DNA of 64,000 bases from an uncultured Polaribacter sp. (GCA_943788865.1 CALSRX010000005.1:124001-188000); one strand, 5' to 3'. Numbered from the stretch's first letter, positions 1-9,440 are shown. The notes: generated by a model not told the origin, from the sequence alone. Numbers and translations are program-made.

Positions 1-50
1 TAAATATTTACTTGTATAGAGACAAAAGTTATTGGATAAAGAAGTGCCAA

Positions 51-800
51 TTACTTAAGAATAATAGATTCTAATTTTTCTTCAACTACTTTCCCGTTTT
101 TTAAAGATACAAAGTAGTTGTTGTGTTTTTTATCAATAGAAACAATTTTAAAGGGTTTTCCGTTTTTAAAAATGATCCCAGCATTGTTATCCATTGCATA
201 ACCTGCTTTGAAAATTCCCTTTTGGATGTTTTTTTCATACAAAGGTCTTCTAAATTTTTCACCGTCGTAATGTGGACTGTGACTAAAAGGTAAAAATCCA
301 AGTCCTTCAACAACACTTAATTCTTTTGGTCTAGAATCTGTAGTTCCATTTTCAAACCAACATAGTGAACCAGCACTTCCGCCAGCTAAAATAATTCCTT
401 TTTCTAAAGCTTTTTTAAGTACTTTATCGATTCCTTGAGCTTTCCAAATTGCCATCATGTTTAATGTGTTTCCACCACCAACAACAATTGCATCAACATT
501 TAAAAGTATTTCTTCAAAAGATTTTTTTTGGCGATACGAACTAATCCAAACTCCCTGAACTGAAGGTTCTATAGAAAGGTCACTAACTAAATCATTCCAT
601 CTTTTAATACTACGTTCACTATCGCCAGAAGCGGTAGGTAAGAATAAAATTTTTGGACGCACTTTTCCGGTTAATTTTATAATTTCTTTCATAAACAGTT
701 TGTTAGGTCCGCTACCAGAAGGAAAGATATATTGATCTTGACTAAAAGCGCTAACTGAAATAAAAACAGAAAGAATACAAAGTAGAATGATTTTTTTCAT
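51..800 (-). CDS. secreted peptidase S51 (dipeptidase E-like)
   Basis: Serine exopeptidase of the S51 family (cyanophycinase/peptidase E fold). Residues 1-20 look like a signal peptide ending at SAFSQ, so the enzyme probably works in the periplasm or outside, unlike cytoplasmic E. coli PepE. Family landmarks visible are VVGGGNT (about 106-112), the nucleophile elbow AGGSAGS with Ser142, and a downstream SPHYDG stretch (about 175-180) in the place expected for the histidine. The length of 249 residues fits the family. It is the first complete gene in the window; the next gene (nhaA) lies on the same strand upstream, about 90 bp away. The substrate cannot be told from sequence; Asp-X dipeptidase or isoaspartyl activity is only a family-based guess. 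Confidence 0.85.
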   Translation of the reverse strand: MKKIILLCILSVFISVSAFSQDQYIFPSGSGPNKLFMKEIIKLTGKVRPKILFLPTASGDSERSIKRWNDLVSDLSIEPSVQGVWISSYRQKKSFEEILLNVDAIVVGGGNTLNMMAIWKAQGIDKVLKKALEKGIILAGGSAGSLCWFENGTTDSRPKELSVVEGLGFLPFSHSPHYDGEKFRRPLYEKNIQKGIFKAGYAMDNNAGIIFKNGKPFKIVSIDKKHNNYFVSLKNGKVVEEKLESIILK

Positions 801-890
801 TTTAAGAATTGTTTGGTTTATAATAAAGCCAAGTTACCTAAAATAGTGTTTAGAAACAAATATAAAAGAAATGCTATCTTTTATAACTTT

Positions 891-2207
891 TTAACTATCA
901 GCAATATTAATTTTACTGTTCTTATTAAATCTTAAAACTAAATAACCGATTACAGCAGAAATGAATGAACCAATTAAAATTCCGATTTTAGCAGAATCTA
1001 TATACATTGGACTATTCTCAAAAGCCAAACTCGCAATAAAAATTGCAATTGTAAAACCGATACCAGCTAAAAAAGAAACACCTACTATTTGTTGATTATT
1101 TATTTCTTTAGGAATTTCAATCAATTTTATTTTTCTAGCTAAAAAGATGATTGTTGAGATTCCGATACTATTTCCAATGACTAAGCAAATAATAATAATT
1201 CGGATGAGAGAAGTATCAAGTTCACTATTGCTGCTTAACACAACACCTGCATTTGCCAAGGCAAAAATAGGAATGATAAAATAGGCAACCCAACCATGTA
1301 ATTTGTGTTCTAAGTGTTGTAGAGGCGATTGGTATTTATTGGTCCAATCTTCAAGTGCATCAATTTCTTCAATCTGCTCTTTTGATAAAATAGGTTGATC
1401 GGGTATTGCTGTTTTTTTTATCTCTTGTGTGATTGAAATTAAATTATCTATAAAAGTACTGGTGTCTATTTTTTGCCTGATTGGAACTGAAAAAGCTAGC
1501 AAGATTCCTGCTACCGTAGGATGAATTCCAGATTTTAAAAACAAAATCCAAATAATAATGCCGAATGAAACCAATAAAAACTTAGAGTAAAACCCTTTAT
1601 ATGAGCAAAAATATAAAACGGCTAATAAAATCAATGCAGAAAGTAGAAGCATTAAATTTAAACTTCCGCTATAGAAAATAGCAATTACTAACACTGCACC
1701 AATATCATCTACAATAGCAAAAGCCGTTAAAAAAATTTTTAAGCTTAAAGGCACTCTATTTCCTAGTAATTTTAAGATGGCTAAAGAAAAAGCAATGTCT
1801 GTTGCCATCGGAATTCCCCAACCTTTAAAGGTTTCTGGATTTTGATTTAAGAATATAAAGAAGAGCACCGGAACTAACATTCCGCCTAAAGCACCAAAAA
1901 GCGGAAAAGCAATTTTTTTCATTGAGTTTAACTCGCCTATAAGTAATTCTCTCTTAATTTCTAATCCAATTAGGAAGAAAAATACGGCCATTAATCAATC
2001 ATTAATCCACAAGATTAAAGGCTTGTTTAATTCAAAACCTTCTGTTGAAAAACCAATTTTATATTGCCAAATAGAAACATAACTATCTCCATACGAGGAG
2101 TTTGCCCAAAGCAATGCAATTAATGTGGTAATCATTAATAAGATTCCACTAAAACTTTCAATTTTAACAAATTTCTGAAATGGCGTTAACAATACTTTTT
2201 TAATCAT
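891..2207 (-). pseudogene. nhaA: Na+/H+ antiporter NhaA, interrupted by an in-frame TGA
   Basis: NhaA exchanges Na+ for H+ across the inner membrane in pH and sodium homeostasis. The reading frame starts best at ATG 2205-2207 (MIKKVLLTPFQKF) and runs to 891, but TGA at 1995-1997 breaks it between WIND and LMAVFFFLIGLEIKREL. In NhaA proteins this spot reads INDGLMA, so a conserved glycine codon GGA appears as TGA with no change of frame. Everything after the stop is intact, including ATDIAFSLA and the FAIVDDIGAVLVIA segment that carries the paired aspartates of ion transport. About 438 codons in total match a full antiporter. A CAAATTTA at 2244-2251 is a TAnnTTTG -7 box on the minus strand. 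Either a true nonsense mutation or a base-calling error. Confidence 0.85.
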
Positions 2208-2307
2208 GGTTTTTTGTTTAAGAATTTGAATTCTTCTTGTTCTCAAATTTACTTTATTTTTTTTATTAAGAATTTTATATATTTAAAAATCTAAAAAAAA
2301 TAATTTT

Positions 2308-2730
2308 ATGAAAACATGTATCAAACTTTTATTCTTGGTTCTTACATTTGGAATTGTGGCCTTTACTGCTAAAAGTAAAGAGGAGGAAAAACTTACTTCA
2401 ATTGTAGTGAATAAGATAGAGCAACATCAAACAGTAATTATATTTCCAAAAGATGTAAAAGCAATTATAGACGAGAAGTGTATGAATTGCCATAAACCAG
2501 ATGCTAGAAATGAGAAAGCAAAAAAGAAATTACAGTGGGAAAAAGTTCCTAAAATGAACCTTAAGGAGCAAAAAAGTTTCTTAGGAGATTTATCTGAAGT
2601 CTTAGAAGACGGAGAAATGCCTCCAGAAAGAATGGTTACTAGAAAACCAGAAATGGCACTTAATTTAGAAGAGAACAGAGTGTTAATTACTTGGGTAGCT
2701 CTAGAATTAGAGAGATTAAACGGCAATTAA
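2308..2730 (+). CDS. haem-binding domain protein (single CxxCH)
   Basis: A 140-residue exported protein with an N-terminal signal-like segment (about 1-22) and one c-type haem motif CMNCH near residue 59. After it comes a charged helical region and an EDGEMPPERM segment; MPP after the haem motif resembles the distal methionine region seen in Bacteroidota haem-binding domain proteins (PF14376 type). Probably a periplasmic mono-haem electron carrier or sensor. It is a single gene, divergent from nhaA and closed by the terminator that follows. No redox partner is encoded next to it, so its role stays open. Confidence 0.75.
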   Translation: MKTCIKLLFLVLTFGIVAFTAKSKEEEKLTSIVVNKIEQHQTVIIFPKDVKAIIDEKCMNCHKPDARNEKAKKKLQWEKVPKMNLKEQKSFLGDLSEVLEDGEMPPERMVTRKPEMALNLEENRVLITWVALELERLNGN

Positions 2731-2744
2731 ATTCTTTCTAAAAC

Positions 2745-2777
2745 AAAAAAAAGCGCTCTGAATAGAGCGCTTTTTTT
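2745..2777. terminator. bidirectional intrinsic terminator
   Basis: Perfect stem AGCGCTCT (2752-2759) with AGAGCGCT (2764-2771) around a GAAT loop, flanked by A-run and T-run. It sits between convergent genes ending at 2730 (+) and 2791 (-), so it can serve both. Confidence 0.85.
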
Positions 2778-2790
2778 GTAGGTCACTATT

Positions 2791-3723
2791 TTATTTTACA
2801 TCCATTAATTCTACATCAAAGATCAAAGTTGCATTTGGTGGAATAACTCCACCAGCACCACTAGCTCCATAAGCCAAATTTGAAGGAATTACCAAACGAG
2901 CTTTATCACCCACTTTTAATAATTGAATCCCTTCATCCCAACCAGCAATTACTTGACCAACACCAATAGAAAAATCTATAGGTTGTTTACGTTTGTATGA
3001 CGAATCGAAAACGGTTCCGTCCAATAATTGCCCTTTATAATGAACAGAAACAGTTGCACCTTTTGTTGCTTGTTTTCCATTCCCTTCTTGTAAGATTTGG
3101 TAACGTAAACCACTTGGAGTTTCATCATAGCCTGCAGCAACAGAATCTAATAATTCTTTTTGTTTAGCCAATTCTTCTGCCTCACGTTTTGCTCTTGATC
3201 CTTCAAAAGTTCTAAAAGCTTCAACAGCGTTAAATTTTTCTGCAGCATCACCAACTCTAATAATTTCAATAGAAGTTAATTCATCTCCTTGAGAAATGAT
3301 GTCTACAATATCTTGTCCTTCAACAACACTACCAAAAACTGTATGTTTATTGTCTAACCATGGAGTAGGAACGTGGGTAATGTAAAACTGACTTCCGTTT
3401 GTAGCTGGACCAGAATTTGCCATTGCTAATTTTCCAGGAGCATCGTGTCTTAATTCAGGATGAAATTCATCATCAAATTTATAACCCGGATTTCCAGTTC
3501 CAGTTCCTTGTGGGCAACCACCTTGAATCATAAAATCAGAGATAACTCGATGAAAAGACAATCCGTCATAATAAGGAGTTCCTTGAGGTTTTACAGCATT
3601 TTCTAAATTTCCTTCTGCCAAAGCAACAAAGTTACCAACTGTCCCTGGAGTTTTTTCGTATTCTAAGTTTACTAAAATTTCACCTCTATTTGTGTTGAAT
3701 TTAGCGTATATTCCGTTATTCAT
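2791..3723 (-). CDS. dual-family immunophilin: cyclophilin-FKBP fusion peptidylprolyl isomerase
   Basis: One 310-residue polypeptide with two unrelated prolyl isomerase folds. Residues about 5-165 are a cyclophilin: [33 protein letters not shown] and [10 protein letters not shown] hold the catalytic Arg/Phe/Gln and the substrate pocket. Residues about 200-310 are an [43 protein letters not shown] and [24 protein letters not shown] charged helix (about 165-195) links them. There is no signal peptide, so it is probably cytoplasmic. Cyclophilin-first fusions of this kind have been described from flavobacteria as dual-family immunophilins. Probably a folding helper. It shares a terminator with the upstream convergent gene. 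Confidence 0.93.
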   Translation of the reverse strand: MNNGIYAKFNTNRGEILVNLEYEKTPGTVGNFVALAEGNLENAVKPQGTPYYDGLSFHRVISDFMIQGGCPQGTGTGNPGYKFDDEFHPELRHDAPGKLAMANSGPATNGSQFYITHVPTPWLDNKHTVFGSVVEGQDIVDIISQGDELTSIEIIRVGDAAEKFNAVEAFRTFEGSRAKREAEELAKQKELLDSVAAGYDETPSGLRYQILQEGNGKQATKGATVSVHYKGQLLDGTVFDSSYKRKQPIDFSIGVGQVIAGWDEGIQLLKVGDKARLVIPSNLAYGASGAGGVIPPNATLIFDVELMDVK

Positions 3724-3780
3724 TGTATTTATTTTTTAATTTAGTATTCTATTTACTTCCTAAAATAATTTCAGGATAAA

Positions 3781-5349
3781 TTATTTATGTGCGTTTAATA
3801 TAGATAAGTTATAAGTTAACCCAATATTGATATTTGCCGAATTAACATTTCCAAATGGAGAAACCATTTGCCCACCAGCAACATTGAAAGATAAATAATC
3901 GTTCACATGAAAATTAACACCTGCTGTTGGTCTTATGAGTATACCTTCACCAGAGTCAACTCTTCCGCCACCAGCAACACCAGCACTAGCTTCTGCATAA
4001 AGCGATATTTTATTATTTAAAAATTTGTTAGAAGTAACACCTAATCCAAAAATCCCATGTGCATAACCACCAGATTCTCCTTGATATGCAAATGAAGCTT
4101 CTCCAACAAAATAAAACCGATCATTGATGTCGTACTTAACTTTTAACGCTATTAATTGTAAATCACTATATGGTATTCCAAATTTAGCTACATTAAAATA
4201 AGTTTGATTTTGTACGATAATACTAATTCCTTGTGTTTTTATTTCTGATAGTTTCTCTTTTGTAAAAGGATCGTGTGTTCCTCCACTTAAACCATAATAC
4301 TTAATGCTAAAACCAGCAGTTAAAGCTTCAAAACTAGCAACACCACCAATAGCTTTATGATAGCCTCCATGAGCACTCAATCCAAATTTATCTGTAATCC
4401 TAACATCAAAACCAACACTTGGATAAACTGTTAAGCCTCCCTCAGGATAAATTCTTCCACCTGCTGCTCCTATACCAAATTTTCCAAAGAAATTTATGTA
4501 TTTAGTTTCAATAAAGTTTTTACCAAGACCAAAAAACAAATCCATGAAGCCAGCTGTTAATCCACCATACATTGCATCTACATGTGCATAAACAAAAGTA
4601 TTTGAGGTTAAATAACGTTGATATTCAAAACCTAAAATAGACAATGTATGATTTATAGGTTTATAACTAGGAGTTGTACTAGCATCTGTTCTTGAGTTTC
4701 CTCGTGGGAAAAAATAATCGAATGTAATTTGTTGAACACTTTTTACGGCTGGTTTTGTCCAAAAATCATCATTTAAAGTATTGTTTATAGTAAAAGTTTT
4801 TTGAGCATTTTTATAAGAGGTATATCTTAAAGTAGATGGGATTTCGACAAAAAATGAAACATTATCTCCTTTTTGAATTCCAGTAAAGAAATTCATATAT
4901 CCATATTGTACACCAAAAGAATACTTATCTTTCTTATATTGCAAACCAATGTTTGTATATAAAAGGCCGCCGCCATTCACCAACGATCTAAAACCACCAC
5001 CACCTCCAAAGTGAACATTTGCATCAAAATATAAATTTTTATAAAGCTGTTTATTTACACCTAAATTTACACCTAACGTAAACAATCCACCTTGATCACC
5101 AGTTACAGCAGTATGGAATCCTACACCAGTGTATAACCAATCCTTTAAGGGGATATTGTAGTTTAAACCTACAAAACCCATTCTTGGATATAATCCATAA
5201 CCCACCTCGTTAACGGGTTGGTGAATTAATATATAATTTAATCTTATTTTATTATGAAGTGTTTTCCCTTCTAAATCTGACAAGTCTTTAGATTGAGAAA
5301 ATGATTGAAAACTAATTATAGTTAAAAAGAATAAGAATAATTTTTTCAT
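3781..5349 (-). CDS. outer-membrane beta-barrel-like protein with threefold internal repeat
   Basis: A 522-residue protein of no family I can name. It has a clear signal peptide (1-19, ending SFSQS) and many alternating hydrophobic and aromatic strands, typical of an outer-membrane barrel. A roughly 48-residue unit recurs three times, near residues 105-152, 285-331 and 448-495. Each copy runs: short strand, a glycine-rich turn (GGGGGFR, GAAGGRI, VAGGGRV), a second GGG/EGG/GEG turn, then two strands ending at a G-G-aromatic or GGQM position. This suggests triplication of a double-hairpin module. It lies 7 bp downstream of prfC on the same strand and may be co-transcribed with it. Cargo or function unknown. 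Confidence 0.7.
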   Translation of the reverse strand: MKKLFLFFLTIISFQSFSQSKDLSDLEGKTLHNKIRLNYILIHQPVNEVGYGLYPRMGFVGLNYNIPLKDWLYTGVGFHTAVTGDQGGLFTLGVNLGVNKQLYKNLYFDANVHFGGGGGFRSLVNGGGLLYTNIGLQYKKDKYSFGVQYGYMNFFTGIQKGDNVSFFVEIPSTLRYTSYKNAQKTFTINNTLNDDFWTKPAVKSVQQITFDYFFPRGNSRTDASTTPSYKPINHTLSILGFEYQRYLTSNTFVYAHVDAMYGGLTAGFMDLFFGLGKNFIETKYINFFGKFGIGAAGGRIYPEGGLTVYPSVGFDVRITDKFGLSAHGGYHKAIGGVASFEALTAGFSIKYYGLSGGTHDPFTKEKLSEIKTQGISIIVQNQTYFNVAKFGIPYSDLQLIALKVKYDINDRFYFVGEASFAYQGESGGYAHGIFGLGVTSNKFLNNKISLYAEASAGVAGGGRVDSGEGILIRPTAGVNFHVNDYLSFNVAGGQMVSPFGNVNSANINIGLTYNLSILNAHK

Positions 5350-5356
5350 ATTAAAT

Positions 5357-6946
5357 TTATTTAAACTCGCTTACAAAATGCAATTTTACGGTTGGATATT
5401 TACTTTGAGTCATTTGTATCGTGAAAGCAGAGTCTGCTAAAAACACTAACTGACCTTGTTTGTCTTTTGCTAAATAACGTTGTTTAACACGTTTAAACTC
5501 TTTGAATTCTTCATTTTTATGGTCTTCTGGCTCTACCCAACATGCTTTATGTACTTGTAAGTTTTCATAAGAGCATTTTGCACCGTATTCGTGTTCTAGT
5601 CTATATTGAATTACTTCATATTGTAGGGCGCCAACTGTACCTATAACTTTTCTTCCGTTCATGTCTAGTGTAAATAATTGTGCAACTCCTTCATCCATCA
5701 ATTGATCTAATCCTTTAAACAATTTTTTAGCTTTCATAGGATCTGCATTGTTTACATAACGGAAATGTTCTGGAGAAAAACTCGGAATTCCTTTGAAATT
5801 CAAGACTTCACCTTCTGTAAGGGTATCCCCAATTTTAAAATTCCCTGTATCGTGTAACCCAACAATATCTCCTGGGAATGATTCTTCTACAATCTCTTTC
5901 TTTTCTGCAAAAAAGGCATTTGGACTAGAAAACTTTACTTTTTTTCCATTTCTAACATGTAAATAAGGAGCATTTCTTCTAAAAACTCCAGAAACAATTT
6001 TTACAAATGCTAAACGATCTCTATGTTTAGGATCCATGTTTGCATGAATTTTAAATACAAATCCGGTTAATTTATCTTCTTTAGAGTCTACCAAACGTTC
6101 TTCGGCTTTTTTAGGCTGAGGAGAAGGGGCAATCTCTATAAAAGCATCTAGCAACTCTTTGACACCAAAATTATTTAAAGCAGAACCAAAAAATACAGGT
6201 TGTAGATTTCCTTCTAAATATTCTTGTTGATTGAATTTTGGATATACTTCATCAATCAATTCTAATTCTTCACGTAAGGTTTCTGCAGCTTTTTCACCGA
6301 TAATAGTATCTAATTTTGGATTGGAAACATCGTCAAATTCTATACCTTTTGAAATGGTCGTTTTGTTGTCTCCAGAAAATAAATTGATTTTCTTTTCCCA
6401 AATATTATAGATTCCTTTAAAATCGTACCCCATTCCGATTGGAAAACTCATTGGGGTTACTCGCAATCCTAATTTTTGTTCTACTTCATCCAATAAATCA
6501 AAGGCATCTTTTCCTTCTCTATCTAATTTATTGATAAAAACCAACATCGGAATTTTACGCATTCTACAAACTTCAACAAGTTTTTCTGTTTGTGGTTCCA
6601 CTCCTTTAGCAACATCAATTACAACAATTACACTATCAACAGCAGTAAGTGTTCTAAAAGTGTCTTCAGCAAAATCTTTGTGTCCAGGGGTGTCTAAGAT
6701 GTTTATTTTTTTGTTTTTGTAGATAAAAGCCAACACAGAAGTTGCCACCGAAATTCCACGTTGACGTTCTATTTCCATGAAATCGGATGTAGCTCCTTTT
6801 TTGATCTTATTGTTTTTTACAGCACCAGCTTCTTGTATTGCTCCACCAAACAACAATAACTTTTCTGTCAATGTTGTTTTTCCTGCATCGGGATGCGAAA
6901 TAATACCAAATGTTCTTCTACGTTGTATTTCTTTTAATAAACTCAT
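5357..6946 (-). CDS. prfC: peptide chain release factor 3
   Basis: GTPase that recycles RF1/RF2 from the ribosome after termination. All translational GTPase motifs are present: P-loop SHPDAGKTTLTEK near residue 18, switch region GATSDFMEIERQRGISV, DTPGHKDFAEDT, NKLDRE, and a G5-like GSALNNFG. At 529 residues it has the length of bacterial RF3 and the domain order G domain, EF-Tu-like domain 2, C-terminal domain. ATG at 6944-6946 is the obvious start (MSLLKEIQRRRTFGIISH). It is intact, in contrast to several broken genes nearby, and divergent from the TlpA gene across a gap of about 90 bp. Confidence 0.96.
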   Translation of the reverse strand: MSLLKEIQRRRTFGIISHPDAGKTTLTEKLLLFGGAIQEAGAVKNNKIKKGATSDFMEIERQRGISVATSVLAFIYKNKKINILDTPGHKDFAEDTFRTLTAVDSVIVVIDVAKGVEPQTEKLVEVCRMRKIPMLVFINKLDREGKDAFDLLDEVEQKLGLRVTPMSFPIGMGYDFKGIYNIWEKKINLFSGDNKTTISKGIEFDDVSNPKLDTIIGEKAAETLREELELIDEVYPKFNQQEYLEGNLQPVFFGSALNNFGVKELLDAFIEIAPSPQPKKAEERLVDSKEDKLTGFVFKIHANMDPKHRDRLAFVKIVSGVFRRNAPYLHVRNGKKVKFSSPNAFFAEKKEIVEESFPGDIVGLHDTGNFKIGDTLTEGEVLNFKGIPSFSPEHFRYVNNADPMKAKKLFKGLDQLMDEGVAQLFTLDMNGRKVIGTVGALQYEVIQYRLEHEYGAKCSYENLQVHKACWVEPEDHKNEEFKEFKRVKQRYLAKDKQGQLVFLADSAFTIQMTQSKYPTVKLHFVSEFK

Positions 6947-7038
6947 CTAAAAAATTGAGGTGCAAATGTACGTCTAATTCTATAATTTTAAAAAAGACAT
7001 GTTAACTAATTATTATATCTTGCAGTCAAATATTATTC

Positions 7039-7515
7039 ATGAGAAAATTAGTATTGTTAAGTCTGTTTTTCGTTTTAGGGTGTTCAACAAAACAACCCAA
7101 AAAAGAACTTTTAAAAACTGCAAAAACGATAAGCAATTATGTAGATTTAAATAACAATCCTGTTGATTTATCAATCTATAGAGAAAAAAAAATATTGATT
7201 AATTATTGGGCTACTTGGTGTGCTCCTTGTATTAAAGAAATGCCAGAATTATTAAAAGCACAAGCAATTTTAAAAGAATACAATTATGTATTTTTATTGA
7301 CTTCTGATGAAGATATTTCAGTAATCAATGACTTTAAAAATAAAACCAATTATAATTTCACCTTTTTAAAATATTCAAAATCATTAGCATCTTTGGGTAT
7401 TTATTCTATGCCAACTACAGTAGTACTTGATGAAAAAGGGAAGAAGATAGAAACCATTGTGGGTTCTGTAAAATGGGATTCTGAAGAAATGATTCAAAAA
7501 TTAAAAGCATTATAA
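7039..7515 (+). CDS. TlpA-family thiol-disulfide lipoprotein
   Basis: Thioredoxin-fold protein of the TlpA/ResA type. A lipobox (VLGC, Cys15) predicts a lipid-anchored periplasmic protein. The redox motif WATWCAPCIKEMP has Cys61 and Cys64, followed by the cis-proline region SMPTTVVLDEKG. At 158 residues it has the normal length. It is followed after a single base by a cysteine-containing lipoprotein gene at 7517, so the two are almost certainly co-transcribed and the partner could be its substrate. Reductant for cytochrome maturation is the usual TlpA role but is not proven here. Confidence 0.88.
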   Translation: MRKLVLLSLFFVLGCSTKQPKKELLKTAKTISNYVDLNNNPVDLSIYREKKILINYWATWCAPCIKEMPELLKAQAILKEYNYVFLLTSDEDISVINDFKNKTNYNFTFLKYSKSLASLGIYSMPTTVVLDEKGKKIETIVGSVKWDSEEMIQKLKAL

Positions 7516-7516
7516 A

Positions 7517-8707
7517 ATGAAAAAAATAGTAGTATTATTAAGTGTGTTCTTTATCTTTTCTTGTGCAAAAAAAGAAATTGTAATTGAAAACATTCCTTTT
7601 GAATTTGGAGAAAATAACGCCGAGCCGAATTTGGTTACAAACCACGGGGAATTAACATTGTCGTGGGTTTCTTCAGTTAGAGGTAAAGAAGCAACGTTGT
7701 ATTATAGTCAATTTTCTAAGTCAAGATGGAATCAACCTAAATCCATTGCTTCTGGAACAGATTGGTTTGTGAATTGGGCAGATTTTCCTGCAAATGCAAT
7801 TAATGGAGATGTATTACTAACGAGTTATTTAAAAAAATCTGCAACAGGAACATATACTTATGATGTTGTTTTAAATCTTCAGAAATTGAATGGAGAATTT
7901 ATCAAGAAAGATTTCTTGTTGAATACTGATGGGAAAAAAGCAGAGCATGGCTTTGTAAGCATGGTATCTAATTCTAAAGGAGGTTTTTATGTAACTTGGT
8001 TGGATGGAAGAAATACCGTAGAAAAAAACAATAAAGGGCATCATAAACCAATGACCATACGTTTTGCAGAGATCACCAAATCAGGAGAAATTGTAAATGA
8101 AAGTGAATTAGATGGTAGTACTTGCGACTGTTGTCAAACTTCTATAACAAACACAAAAAATGGTCCGGTGGTTGTTTATAGAGATAGAAGCGATGCTGAA
8201 ATTAGAGATATTTATATAACAAGAAATACAAACGGACACTGGTCTACACCAAAAGCTGTTCATAATGATAATTGGAAAATTAATGGGTGCCCTGTAAACG
8301 GTCCAAAAGTAGTTTCAAACGAAAATGATTTAGCTGTAGCTTGGTTTACAGCAGCAGATAATACTCCGACTGTAAACGTTGTTTTTTCTTCGAATCTTGG
8401 AGAAAGTTTTAACAACCCTATAAAAGTAAATGATTTAGAAACTATTGGTAGAGTGGATGTTGCTTATGTAAACAAGAATGAAGTTTTGGTAAGCTATATG
8501 GAAGTTAACAATGAAGAAACTTACTTAAAATGCAAGAAAGTTCATAAAAACGGAAATGTTTCAGAGGCAATTACCATTTCTAAAATAGATGGAAGTAGAA
8601 GCACAGGAGTACCTCAGTTAGAAGTTTTTAATAACGAAGTTTTTGTGGTTTGGACAACTACAATTGATGAAAAGCAACAATTAAAATCTGTGAAATTTAA
8701 TTTATAA
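7517..8707 (+). CDS. sialidase/BNR-like lipoprotein with a CDCC cluster
   Basis: Lipoprotein of 396 residues (lipobox IFSC, Cys16). The body has repeated strand-turn segments with Asx/Trp turns like the beta-propeller proteins annotated as exo-alpha-sialidase or BNR-repeat proteins; a true sialidase active site (arginine triad with FRIP) is not evident. Its hallmark is the motif STCDCCQTS with Cys203, Cys205 and Cys206, followed by a lone Cys258 (NGCPVNG). Such a cluster suggests metal binding or disulfide chemistry. It begins one base after a TlpA thioredoxin gene, which may keep these thiols reduced. The 3' end overlaps the convergent cyclophilin gene by 11 bp. Confidence 0.6.
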   Translation: MKKIVVLLSVFFIFSCAKKEIVIENIPFEFGENNAEPNLVTNHGELTLSWVSSVRGKEATLYYSQFSKSRWNQPKSIASGTDWFVNWADFPANAINGDVLLTSYLKKSATGTYTYDVVLNLQKLNGEFIKKDFLLNTDGKKAEHGFVSMVSNSKGGFYVTWLDGRNTVEKNNKGHHKPMTIRFAEITKSGEIVNESELDGSTCDCCQTSITNTKNGPVVVYRDRSDAEIRDIYITRNTNGHWSTPKAVHNDNWKINGCPVNGPKVVSNENDLAVAWFTAADNTPTVNVVFSSNLGESFNNPIKVNDLETIGRVDVAYVNKNEVLVSYMEVNNEETYLKCKKVHKNGNVSEAITISKIDGSRSTGVPQLEVFNNEVFVVWTTTIDEKQQLKSVKFNL

Positions 8708-9383
8708 TTTCAACTTTCATATTAACGTCAACCAAAGGCCATTCTTTAACATCTGTTTCTAATTTTGAGATTTTATCTATAGTTTCCCAGCCAGAAATTA
8801 CTTCTCCAAAAACAGTATGTTCATTGTTTAAATGATGGGCCCCTTTTCTGTTTTGAACAATATAAAACTCAAACGGACTTGATAATTTATCTGGGTTGTT
8901 TTCCCATTCTCTAGCTGCTGCCAATGCACCGTATTTATGTTTTCTATTGGCTCTAAACTCTGGTTTCATCAAGTAGTTTCCGTATTTATAACGATGTTTC
9001 ATAGCATCATATTCATCAGAATTACCACCTTGAATTACAAAATTTTTAGCAACTCTATAAAAAACGGTTTTATCAAAGTATTTAATTTTAGTTAAGAAGA
9101 TAAAATTGGCTCTATGGATGGGTGTATCATTATATAAACGAAGTTTAATGTTGCCGTAATCTGTTTTTATAATAACCTTGGTTTCTTTATTTTTCTTTTC
9201 ATATTCCGTGAAAAAGGCCTCTACATTGTGTTTGTTTAAACTATCCCAACTTTTTTCTACTTTTTTAATCAGCTTTTTTTTGGGTTGAATTTGAGGTACA
9301 ATTGGCTGCTCTTCTTTTTTTTCATCACAGCTAAAAAATACAGATGTTAATGTTAAAACTATAAATAATCTTGATACTCTCAT
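8697..9383 (-). CDS. cyclophilin-type peptidylprolyl isomerase, lipoprotein
   Basis: Extracytoplasmic prolyl isomerase of 228 residues. The lipobox VFFSC (Cys19) is followed by a linker rich in Glu, Lys and Pro. The cyclophilin domain spans about 70-225 and shows VFYRVAKNFVIQGGNSDE, GALAAAREWENNPDKLSSPFEFYIVQ and LNNEHTVFGEVISGWETID. The sequence around the catalytic arginine (VFYRV) fits an active enzyme. The stop codon lies inside the end of the opposing lipoprotein gene (11-bp overlap), so there is no room for a separate terminator. Probably a periplasmic or outer-membrane folding factor. Confidence 0.9.
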   Translation of the reverse strand: MRVSRLFIVLTLTSVFFSCDEKKEEQPIVPQIQPKKKLIKKVEKSWDSLNKHNVEAFFTEYEKKNKETKVIIKTDYGNIKLRLYNDTPIHRANFIFLTKIKYFDKTVFYRVAKNFVIQGGNSDEYDAMKHRYKYGNYLMKPEFRANRKHKYGALAAAREWENNPDKLSSPFEFYIVQNRKGAHHLNNEHTVFGEVISGWETIDKISKLETDVKEWPLVDVNMKVEIIN

Positions 9384-9406
9384 TTTTAAAATGACTTATT
9401 TATTAA

Positions 9407-9436
9407 TTGCAAAGATAATTGATTTTACTACATTTG
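9407..9436 (+). promoter_or_regulatory. Bacteroidota-type promoter, idi
   Basis: TTG at 9407-9409, 19-bp spacer, TACATTTG at 9429-9436, an exact match to TTG-N19-TAnnTTTG. The start codon begins only 4 bp further on, so transcription should start at or next to the ATG. Confidence 0.7.
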
Positions 9437-9440
9437 TTTT

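Noticed and set aside
7517..8707. True sialidase
   Set aside because: Only propeller-like repeats are visible; the arginine triad and FRIP motif of sialidases were not found.
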